DNA of 37,541 nucleotides from contig NZ_NEEY01000014.1 of assembly GCF_002252085.1 (NCBI RefSeq), positions 1 to 37,541 of the forward strand. Direction: 5' to 3'. The translations under genes were made by a program, and so were the position numbers. This document shows positions 1 through 6,688 of the stretch, in pieces. The DNA is from Aerococcus sp. 1KP-2016 (lineage in GTDB: Bacteria > Bacillota > Bacilli > Lactobacillales > Aerococcaceae). The number at the start of each line of letters is the position of its first letter. Within the stretch, counting starts at the first letter, position 1. The notes beneath the pieces were generated by a model, which was given only the letters and a program-made list of their open reading frames with translations, did no database searches and was not told where the DNA came from.

Positions 1-42
1 CTAATTCAGATACTGTATGTTTACTATTTGAACGCAAAAAAA

Positions 43-90
43 CTCCCCCTAAAGTAGATTTACTTTTTTAAGTGTCTACTTTAGGGGGAG
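43..90 (-). terminator. Perfect hairpin closing the lgt operon
   Basis: A 16-bp perfect inverted repeat (CTCCCCCTAAAGTAGA at 43-58, its complement at 75-90) with a 16-nt loop. Leftward transcripts read a stem and then TTTTTTTGCG, which fits an intrinsic terminator for the leftward operon that ends at 169. The stem is unusually long and perfect, so an insertion-element end is a less likely alternative. Confidence 0.7.
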
Positions 91-168
91 CATATCATGG
101 TGGAGTGCCTCTTTTTTCCCTATTTGTTGGCAGTTTGATACATTTTATTTGGCGAGGTTCTGCTTTTT

Positions 169-585
169 TCACTGAGCCATCACATCTATGTCTGACTCTT
201 CTGGATTTTCAGTTACAATTTCAATTAATAATCGGTGAGGTAGATTGAGACTCGTCTCCCCAGGAGATTGAATCCAATCTCTTCGCACCGCAATCTGGTA
301 CGGACTGTTGTCTTCCTTATTTCGAATCCGTTCGCCGTCTATCTAGACAATATTGTATTTACCGGGTGCCGGATAGTAGGTAATGAGTCTGTGTTCCTCA
401 TTTCCTGTCAGTAGGAAACGATCTACCTCTTCGCCATTAATCGAGATAACCGCGTAAACATTGTTATTATCATTATTCGTCTGTTGGACTGCAAAGATAG
501 CCGTCGGTAAAAAAGACAAAACAATAAGGGGGAAGATAATAACGACATCAAAGGGTTTTACCATTCTTATGTACTTCGTTATCAT
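169..585 (-). pseudogene. NusG domain II-containing protein, interrupted by a nonsense codon
   Basis: The reading frame starts at ATG 585 behind a strong AAGGAGG site, encodes one N-terminal membrane helix (about residues 13-33) and an extracytoplasmic domain, and meets an in-frame TAG at 343-345 after 80 residues. The frame stays open for 57 more codons to a TGA at 169-171, and that stretch carries the hallmark end of NusG domain II (PF07009) proteins: RIRNKEDNSPYQIAVRRDWI, then PGET, then LPHRLLIEI. So this is one gene of about 138 codons with a single nonsense codon where GAG or a similar codon would be expected. In the family the motif normally reads NCPDQIC; here both cysteines are replaced (NSPYQIA). 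It is the last gene of the leftward lgt operon. The 80-aa fragment would lose the conserved domain end, so it is probably inactive unless the stop is a base-call error. Confidence 0.75.
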
Positions 586-625
586 TATTTTTCCTCCTTT
601 TTTTATTTATCTTCTCGTCAGCAGT

Positions 626-859
626 TTACTCCAAGTGCTTTTTACGCTTCAGGTATTCCTCTTCTGTCAGGTTTCCTTTGGCAAACTCTTTTTGTAGGAC
701 CTCCAAAGGCGTTTCTTTTTCAACCGTCCGATTCCCCTTATCGGAAACAAGTTTAATGAAAAGATACACCACAATAATCACTAGGATGATCCAAAATATT
801 CCCATAAACATCATGTACCCCATTCCGCCCCATGTCAAGCTGTTCCAATATTCCATCAT
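626..859 (-). CDS. Small SHOCT-domain membrane protein
   Basis: A 77-aa protein with one hydrophobic segment (about residues 14-37) followed by a charged tail. The end, LEVLQKEFAKGNLTEEEYLK, is a typical SHOCT (short C-terminal domain) motif. The start is the first of two adjacent ATGs, preceded by GAGAGGAG on the coding strand. It lies 44 bp downstream of lgt and 40 bp upstream of the NusG-II gene, in one leftward transcription unit. SHOCT proteins are often membrane-anchored and thought to mediate oligomerisation; no enzymatic role is implied. Such a small SHOCT protein is a usual companion of copper or heavy-metal islands in Lactobacillales, but its function there is not established to my knowledge. 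Confidence 0.75.
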   Translation of the reverse strand: MMEYWNSLTWGGMGYMMFMGIFWIILVIIVVYLFIKLVSDKGNRTVEKETPLEVLQKEFAKGNLTEEEYLKRKKHLE

Positions 860-903
860 GATAAAAACGCTCCTCTCTATATTTTAGACGTGGCCCATGT
901 GAT

Positions 904-1743
904 TTAGTGCTCTTCCTTCAGCTTCCATCCTTCTAGATAGTAGGCTTTTGGCGGATAATCCCGTCTACGGTAAATCCAAATGGCGATGGCGCCAACGAAC
1001 AAGAGGAGAGACAACCCTTGAGACACCCTTAAAAAATCACCCATCCATAAACTGTCGGTGCGCATACCTTCGATAAAGAAGCGCCCCACCGAATACCAAA
1101 TAACATAGCTGAGGGCCACTTCGCCTCGTCGCAACAAGTTTTTCCGATTCCTCAACATGATAATGATGGCAAATCCTAAGAGGCTCCACAAGGACTCGTA
1201 CAGGAATGTCGGATGGTAGTAGGTGCCATTAATTTGCATTTGATCAATAATAAACTTTGGCAGGTAAAGGTTCTCCAAAAAGGTGCGGGTCACTGCTTCC
1301 CCATGGGCCTCCTGGTTGATAAAGTTCCCCCATCGGCCAATGGACTGCGCCAACAGAACATAGGGCGCCAGTATATCGAGCATCAATGAAAAAGGAATCC
1401 CTTTTTTCTTCGTGAACCAGTACACGGCCAGCCCCCCTGCAATCAAACCGCCATAAATGGCGATGCCGCCTTGCCAAATGGCGATGATTTCAAGCGGTTT
1501 CTTGATATAATACTCCCATTGAAAAAGAACGTAATAAATTCTTGCTCCGATAAGTCCAAGGGGGATAGCCCACATTGCCATATCTGTAATGTCCTCTTCG
1601 CCCAAGCCTCTTTTCTTTCCTTCCTTAGAGGCAAGTGTGATGGCAAGCAACATAGCAGCCCCAATGATAATCCCATACCAGTAGACGGTGAATGGGCCAA
1701 AGGAAAACGCGACGCGGTCGATTGTTCCGACAATTGATTTCAT
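904..1743 (-). CDS. lgt: Prolipoprotein diacylglyceryl transferase (island copy)
   Basis: Lgt moves a diacylglyceryl group from phosphatidylglycerol to the lipobox cysteine of prelipoproteins, the first step of lipoprotein maturation, in the cytoplasmic membrane. The 279-aa length is normal and about seven hydrophobic segments are visible. The Lgt signature GRWGNFINQEAHG is at residues 136-148. The GGIAIYGG motif at 92-99 carries Tyr where E. coli has the His of its HGG motif, as in many Gram-positive enzymes. AAGGAG precedes ATG 1743. Housekeeping lgt of Firmicutes usually sits with hprK or similar core genes; here it sits between a peptidase relic and small membrane proteins in a copper island opposite a Lit-type transacylase. 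This suggests an accessory, transmissible second copy. Whether the chromosome carries another lgt cannot be seen here. Confidence 0.93.
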   Translation of the reverse strand: MKSIVGTIDRVAFSFGPFTVYWYGIIIGAAMLLAITLASKEGKKRGLGEEDITDMAMWAIPLGLIGARIYYVLFQWEYYIKKPLEIIAIWQGGIAIYGGLIAGGLAVYWFTKKKGIPFSLMLDILAPYVLLAQSIGRWGNFINQEAHGEAVTRTFLENLYLPKFIIDQMQINGTYYHPTFLYESLWSLLGFAIIIMLRNRKNLLRRGEVALSYVIWYSVGRFFIEGMRTDSLWMGDFLRVSQGLSLLLFVGAIAIWIYRRRDYPPKAYYLEGWKLKEEH

Positions 1744-1786
1744 AACTTACTCCTTACTGATTTTCATTCTGTATCCCGTTCGATAG

Positions 1787-2179
1787 TTATAAGCCCAAAT
1801 AAGGCGCTAGATCGACCTGGATTCCGTTTTCGTATACTTCAAAGTGAAGATGGACGCCCGTGGAATCTCCGGTGGTTCCCATGATGCCCAGTTTTTGCCC
1901 CTGGGTCACTTGTTGCCCTGCCATTTGTAAGGTGAGCGCATCAATTTTTTCTTGAAGTGCGATGGTCCCTGTTCGCAACTGCTCCTTCCTTGCTTCTAAA
2001 CCATCCAACTTTACTTGTTGGCTGGTGCTTTCTCCATCTAATTCCCGCAGTTGCTTCTCAAGCTGCTCTTTCTCTTGTGTCAGGTCTTCAATACTTCGTG
2101 CATTTACATCCATAGGAAGGATGAGCAAACTCGATAAGAGTGGGATACTTATAAATTTGACAAGCTGCTTTCTGTCCAT
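1787..2179 (-). pseudogene. M23 (LytM) peptidase with internal in-frame deletion
   Basis: The 130-aa frame has a signal peptide-like start (MDRKQLVKFISIPLLSSLLI), a coiled coil of EnvC/NlpD type (about 30-86), and then jumps straight into the last quarter of an M23 domain: QQVTQGQKLGIMGTTGDSTG, HLHFEVYENG, DLAPYLGL. The HLHFE zinc and catalytic motif (HxH) is kept, but the preceding half of the fold, including the HxxxD zinc ligands and the usual GNxIxIxHG strand, is absent. The reading frame is uninterrupted across the join near residue 88. This is best read as a real internal deletion giving an inactive enzyme. It is the first gene of the leftward operon (AGGAGG before ATG 2179), so the deletion may be tolerated because it keeps translation and transcription into lgt. 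Confidence 0.7.
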
Positions 2180-2240
2180 GTGTCCTCCTAGTTTCAGGCC
2201 AGGTGACGAATGTTAACGAATGTTGCCTGTTATTTCAATC

Positions 2241-2260
2241 ATTATACCGTTACAACTATA
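2241..2260 (-). promoter_or_regulatory. Leftward promoter with cop-box-like site
   Basis: On the minus strand a consensus -10 TATAAT occupies 2246-2241, about 62 bp before the peptidase start codon. Immediately upstream, TACAACTATA (2251-2260) matches the CopY operator TACAnnTGTA at 7 of the 8 fixed positions. No good -35 is visible. The 316-bp gap 2180-2495 also holds a possible rightward promoter (TTGACT at 2290, TAGATT at 2312). I infer copper control of the lgt operon, and possibly of the divergent lit operon, but the match is imperfect. Confidence 0.4.
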
Positions 2261-2495
2261 TGAGACAGGAACCTCCTTTCTTACTTTTATTGACTATACC
2301 AATGAATTATGTAGATTTTATGGAGTTGCCCCATCTCCATAAGAATCACATAATTTTTTGTTATTCTTATCTAGAAGATGAGAAATAATCTTTGTTATCA
2401 CTCATTTGGTTTGATTTTTGCTTGTTTCAGGGTTTGCCATTCACAATCTATTTCGTTTGTAGCATTGGCATAAAAATAAAAGAGGAGTGTTGAAG

Positions 2496-2705
2496 ATGGA
2501 ATCAATTATATTTGTGGTACTGATGGTGGTTGGACACATGCTCATGATGTTTCTCATGCCTGGTATGCATGGCGGTCATAACCATAAAGGACATGGTCAC
2601 GCGGATCCCGAATCGGAAGATAAGAAAAAGCTGGAAATTGAAAACAAACGGTTAAAAGAGGAATTGAACGTAGTAAAATCAAAAATAAATCAAAATGAAT
2701 TGTGA
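2496..2705 (+). CDS. His/Met-rich small membrane protein
   Basis: A 69-aa protein starting at ATG 2496, chosen over GTG 2487 because AGAGGAG (2481-2487) is then 8 nt upstream. Residues 1-24 form a Met-rich transmembrane helix with HMLMMF and MPGMHGGHN; residues 24-37 are His/Gly-rich (GGHNHKGHGHAD), and the rest is a charged coiled coil. The histidine and methionine cluster looks like a copper-binding site at the membrane surface. It overlaps the next gene by 11 bp, so the two are translationally coupled. I do not recognise a named family; similar short His-rich proteins occur in heavy-metal islands. A metal-sensing or delivery role is inference only. Confidence 0.65.
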   Translation: MESIIFVVLMVVGHMLMMFLMPGMHGGHNHKGHGHADPESEDKKKLEIENKRLKEELNVVKSKINQNEL

Positions 2706-3366
2706 GGGCAATTCCACATTGAAGCAGAAAATCATTCAAATTTCAGGGTTTATTTTCATTACCTTTTTCATCTTATCCCTTTCGGTCGCAGCAACCATCA
2801 ACTTTACCTTCCTCTACTCGTTTGATATTGGTTACTTGAATATATCGGAATATGTAGGCATGCCGAAAGAGCAAATCTTAATGAACTATCGTATTCTGCT
2901 AGATTACCTGAATACCCCATGGATAGCAAAACTGGATATGCCGGATTTCCCTAGCTCAGTTAGCGGGTTATTCCACTTCACTGAAGTGAAGAAGTTGTTT
3001 ATGCTGGACTACCTGATTCTGATTACTTCAGGGATAGGCTCCTTCTGGTTTATGCAGTATCTAAACAGAGAAGGGCAATACTGGCGACTTCTTCGATACT
3101 TCCAGTGGGGAATCTTGCTTCCGCTGGGTGTTGTTTTGGCTCTATTGATCAACTTTGATGTGCTGTTTGTGCTATTCCATCAGGTATTCTTTAACAATGA
3201 TGCTTGGTTATTCAATCCTAGCACCGATCCGATTATATTAGCTTTACCCGAAGCATTCTTTATGCATAGTTTTATATTGGCATTTGGAGTAATCGAATTT
3301 TTGTTTATAATAGGGTATTTCATTTCAAAGAAACAATGGGTAAAATACGAAAAAAAGACTCCTTGA
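2695..3366 (+). CDS. lit: Lit-type lipoprotein intramolecular transacylase (TIGR01906 family)
   Basis: A 223-aa protein with four strongly hydrophobic segments (about 13-35, 104-121, 135-162, 188-210) and a large extracytoplasmic loop after the first helix. Family marks of TIGR01906/DUF1461 are visible: the FHFTEVK motif (His94), then LFHQVFFNNDAWLF (His162), PSTDPII and LPEAFFMHSF. Lit enzymes move an acyl chain from the diacylglycerol sn-2 position to the lipoprotein N-terminus, making lyso-form lipoproteins; a copper-inducible mobile version (Lit2) is known from Listeria and Enterococcus. His94 and His162 are my candidates for the catalytic histidines by position and conservation. ATG 2695 overlaps the upstream gene's stop. 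Placement opposite lgt and beside copYAZB fits the Lit2 version. A terminator overlaps the stop codon. Confidence 0.83.
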   Translation: MNCEGNSTLKQKIIQISGFIFITFFILSLSVAATINFTFLYSFDIGYLNISEYVGMPKEQILMNYRILLDYLNTPWIAKLDMPDFPSSVSGLFHFTEVKKLFMLDYLILITSGIGSFWFMQYLNREGQYWRLLRYFQWGILLPLGVVLALLINFDVLFVLFHQVFFNNDAWLFNPSTDPIILALPEAFFMHSFILAFGVIEFLFIIGYFISKKQWVKYEKKTP

Positions 3367-3385
3367 ATATATCAAGGAGTCTTTT
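3353..3385 (+). terminator. Intrinsic terminator of the lit operon
   Basis: A 14-bp perfect stem (AAAAGACTCCTTGA at 3353-3366 with TCAAGGAGTCTTTT at 3372-3385) and a 5-nt loop, overlapping the lit stop codon. The A-tract and T-tract on both sides make it usable from either strand. Confidence 0.85.
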
Positions 3386-3679
3386 ACACTGGTTTCTCTG
3401 CGTACGAATTTATTACAAGTATTTTTATCAAAAGAATTAATTGTGCTATTAAGTTGATTAAACAAAAAGATTACACCTAGAAATCACTCTATAATTGTAG
3501 TGTCAAAACCAACATTAAGAAGAAACAAGATGTACTCAGTCGTATCATCAAAATTTCAAATTTTGAAAACTTATTACTTATTTTCCAAGCGTATTTGTTA
3601 GTGATTTAAAAGTCGTGGATTCACTTAGATGGAATAGCCTCTACATATTATTTTTGCATCGCTGGATATCAGTAAAGTA
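3386..3679. other. Non-coding gap between lit and the CC/Se gene
   Basis: No convincing ORF. It holds a 17-nt palindrome CAAAATTTCAAATTTTG (3549-3565) and TATAATTGTA (3490-3499), a -10-like box that also resembles a cop box on the other strand. No gene is driven by it in an obvious way. The region may be scar tissue from insertion. Confidence 0.4.
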
Positions 3680-3970
3680 TCACTGAACCATTAAGCCCTC
3701 TATATGTATAGAGGAAAAAATAGATTTGCCCATCATAGATAAATGTAGCTCGTTCTTCCTCAAAGGTAAGCTTTTATCAAGATAAATAAAAAGGCCATTG
3801 TGTTGAATCAACATGTAGTTGTTATTTTGAGGGTTTTTATATGAAATATCCACATCTACTGCACCCACGCAACAAGTGCGAGTTGCTCTAAGTGAAACAG
3901 TTATTATCGTACGACCTTTCTTCTTCATCCATTCCTGTACTGCCTCATCCACTTTAATAGATATAGCCAT
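3680..3970 (-). CDS. CC/Se motif family (seleno)protein-like
   Basis: A 96-aa protein with an N-terminal KVDEAVQEWMKKKG segment, a TRTCCVGAVDVDISY core with the Cys-Cys pair at residues 33-34, and the ending SSIHIEGLMVQ. This layout (IDE...WL.KKG, CCxGxV, ending in an EGL-type strand) resembles the small CC/Se-motif proteins, in which the second Cys may be selenocysteine in some species; here both positions are ordinary Cys codons. The fold is thought to be HesB/IscA-like; the biochemical role is unknown. The ribosome site (AAGGGA) is rather far from ATG 3970. It stands alone between the lit terminator and the copB terminator, leftward like the cop operon. A metal or thiol function is inference. 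Confidence 0.6.
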   Translation of the reverse strand: MAISIKVDEAVQEWMKKKGRTIITVSLRATRTCCVGAVDVDISYKNPQNNNYMLIQHNGLFIYLDKSLPLRKNELHLSMMGKSIFSSIHIEGLMVQ

Positions 3971-4075
3971 TTTTCTATCACTGTCCCTTTTTTAGAATAA
4001 TCAGGATTTTATATCATTAAATCACAAATAATTTAGGCGTTAAAAGACACCAATATAATTTTCCTTATACAGCAT

Positions 4076-4129
4076 ACTGGCTGGTCTGACCCGATTCTGG
4101 AAGGGGGTCAAACCAGCCAGTGCTTTTTT
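4076..4129 (+). terminator. Long hairpin downstream of copB
   Basis: ACTGGCTGGTCTGACCC (4076-4092) pairs with GGGTCAAACCAGCCAGT (4105-4121) with one mismatch. The T-run (4124-4129) lies on the rightward side, and leftward transcripts see only a mixed TATGCTG sequence after the stem. It ends 15 bp from the copB stop, so it probably still serves the cop operon, perhaps in both directions. Confidence 0.6.
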
Positions 4130-4144
4130 CGTTCCTGCTTCGTT

Positions 4145-6261
4145 TTATTTCGGCTCTAATTTCAATGTCATAGCATTGATGGCAACAATTACAGTCGAAA
4201 GTGACATCAAGACGGCACCGACTGCTGGAGTTAATGTTATGCCAATTGGTGCTAGTATTCCTGCAGCTATTGGGATCGCGATAAAGTTATACCCTGCTCC
4301 CCAAACAAGATTTTCTTTCATCTTACGTGTGGTCTTCTGAGCCAACTCGATAAAGGATTCAATGTCGCCAGGGTCTGACTGTGTCAAGATGACATCGGCT
4401 GAATCCAATGCTACTTGAGTTCCGGCACCAACAGCTATACCAACGTCTGCTAATGCAAGAGAAGGTGCATCGTTGACCCCGTCACCGACCATGATAACTT
4501 TCTTTCCTTCTGCTTTAAGTTTTTCAATTAATTCATATTTGTCTTGAGGAGATTGATTAGCTAGATAATCAATACCTAAAATTTCTGCAGCTCCTTGAGC
4601 CGCTTTTTCATTGTCACCCGTTGCCATAATCGGCTGAATCTTGTTCTTTTTAAGGGCTTGTATTAAGTCTTTACTTGTCGGTTTTATTCATCCCCTAAAG
4701 CTACAGCACCGATTGCTTGGTCGTTTTCTACTAAGACACTGAGGGTTGCTCCTTTTGGAATATCCATATCCAGATTACGTCCATATGATTTTTGACTGAT
4801 TAATTGATAACGATGTCCGTTAGCTTGACCTTCTACACCAGCGCCAGAAATAACATCAATCGAATCAAAACTTACTGGACGTATCCCTTGCTGTTCTGCG
4901 TAACTAATAATTGACTGAGCGATAGGGTGACTAGATCCACCTTCGATACCTGACAATAAGGCAACGATTTCATCTTTCGTATATTTATCATTAAAGAGTT
5001 CAACATCTAATACTTTAAACTCACCAGTTGTTAAAGTTCCAGTTTTATCTAAAACTATAACATCTGCTTTTGTAGTCAACTCCAAAGCGTCCCGGTCTTT
5101 CACTAATAATCCCCGACTGGCCCCTAAGCTGGTACTACGAGCAGTCACCAATGGAATAGCCAGACCCAGGGCATGCGGACAAGCAATAACTAATGTGGTG
5201 ACTGTAAAAATAACTGCCGTTGGTACATCAGCTATAACCATCCATATGACAAGGGCAATAAGCGCTACAATAACCGCAATATAAAAGAGCCATCCTGCAA
5301 CTTTTTGTGCAAGATTTTCTGCTCGAGAAGATTGGCCTTGAGCTTGACTGATTAATGCCTGAACCTGAGAAATGAAGGACTTATCGCCCGTCTGCTTTAT
5401 TTCCACATAGAGGACTCCGCCACCATTGGTTGATCCACCGATGACCTCATCTCCGGGATTTTTTTCAATTGGTTTCGATTCCCCAGTCACAAGCGCTTCG
5501 TTTACACGTGATTCTCCGCGAATAATGATACCATCAGCTGGAACATTTTCTCCTGCTTGAACACGGATAACATCTCCAATCTGAAGTTCAGACACAGGAC
5601 GAGTCTCAATCGAATCGTCTTCTAAAACAACATGAGCATCTTTCGGCACCAACTCAGCCAATGCTTTTTGCGCGTCCCCTGCTTCACCCAATGCCTTCAT
5701 TTCAATCCAGTGTCCTAATAACATGATTAAAATTAACGTTGTAAACTCAAAGAAGAAGTCCATGACATGTTCTCCGGTCACATATCGAGCGGCCACTGCG
5801 TAAACACTATAGGCATAAGAAACCGTTATTCCCAAAGTAATCAAGGACATCATGCCTGGAGCTTTTGAATTAAACTCATCTTTCGCACCCATGTAGAATG
5901 GTTTTCCGCCATAAATGTATAGAATTGTTGCCAATACAGCCGCTACAACGTCTGCATAAGGAAAAATAATTTGGAAAGGCAACTGAATATCCATCATAGG
6001 AGTAATGAGTAAGATTGCAATTCCTAATGGGAGTGACTTCAAGAAAATCTCCTTAAAGCTACCGTGATGGTGGTGGGCATGCCCTCCCATTGCGCCATGA
6101 TCCATTTCACTGTGATTCATCTTGCTGTGATCCATCTTGCTGTGATCCATCTGACTATGGTCCATCTTGCTGTGATCCATCTGACTATGGTCCATCTTGC
6201 TGTGATCCATGTCGCCGTGATTATGATGACTATGTGACGAATGTTTTTTGTTATTACTCAT
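4145..6261 (-). pseudogene. copB: Copper-translocating P-type ATPase CopB, split by a -1 frameshift
   Basis: CopB is a P1B-type ATPase (CPH class) that exports copper. The N-terminal 525 residues carry a His/Met-rich tail with eight copies of the M(D/N)HS(K/Q/E) type (18-53), TGES (259-262), the membrane motif CPH (361-363) and the phosphorylation site DKTGT (405-409). The frame stops at TAA 4684-4686 after ALGDE. In the neighbouring frame the protein continues without a gap: IKPTSKDLIQALKKNKIQPI, then MATGDN, GDGVNDAPS and the last helices, ending at 4145. Restoring one A (GAATAAAACC to GAAATAAAACC) gives a normal CopB of about 705 residues. As read, the protein lacks the ATP-binding hinge GDGVND and is dead. 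It follows copZ by 138 bp with its own AAGGAGG site. See the findings on homopolymer losses before treating it as truly decayed. Confidence 0.9.
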
Positions 6262-6399
6262 TTTTAATTCCTCCTTATTATATTAGAGAATAATTTTAAA
6301 GTTTTAGAACTTTCTCATCTAACACTGCATATAATTCTCATGAAAAGGGTTCTATACTTTATCTCTATCTACTATCTATGAATAAATGGTATTTGTACT

Positions 6400-6606
6400 T
6401 TATGCACTTAATACTGAATAGTTAGTTTCTGCTAAAGCAGCATTGAGCGTTTCGGTATCAATCTCTGTTTGACTTTCAAGTACTGCTTTTTTAGTCGCTA
6501 AATCAACCTCTACAGATTCAACCCCTTCAATAGCTGAAAATCTTTCTTGTACCGTGTTCGCACAACCTGCACATTTTACGCCATCTAATAAGACTTCTTT
6601 TTTCAT
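6400..6606 (-). CDS. copZ: Copper chaperone CopZ
   Basis: A 68-aa single heavy-metal-associated (HMA) domain with the metal site KCAGCANTV (Cys13, Cys16) in loop 1 and the usual beta-alpha-beta-beta-alpha-beta pattern. It carries Cu(I) in the cytoplasm to CopA/CopB and to the CopY repressor, whose zinc it displaces. The residue before the metal site is Val-Lys (GVKCAGC) rather than the common GMxC, a mild variation. It lies 82 bp downstream of copA on the same strand and 138 bp before copB, the order copY-copA-copZ-copB. The translation site AAGGGG precedes ATG 6606. Confidence 0.92.
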   Translation of the reverse strand: MKKEVLLDGVKCAGCANTVQERFSAIEGVESVEVDLATKKAVLESQTEIDTETLNAALAETNYSVLSA

Positions 6607-6688
6607 TATTTTATTCCCCTTTTTTTTTTATCTTCTCCTATTATATAGAATAGGAAGAAGTTTAAATCCCAAATAAGCTACGTGTTTT

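Noticed and set aside
461..697. Plus-strand frame near the NusG-II gene
   Set aside because: Shadow of the NusG-II and SHOCT genes, which have good ribosome sites and recognised domains on the other strand.
2203..2388. 61-codon frame between the divergent operons
   Set aside because: No ribosome site, no family resemblance, and it covers the divergent promoter region.
3490..3499. TATAATTGTA as a further CopY box
   Set aside because: One mismatch to the cop box but it coincides with an ordinary -10 sequence and no gene follows it closely.
6090..6293. Cys/Asp/Ser-rich frame on the plus strand
   Set aside because: It is the antisense of the copB His/Met repeats; its repeat pattern comes from the coding repeat.
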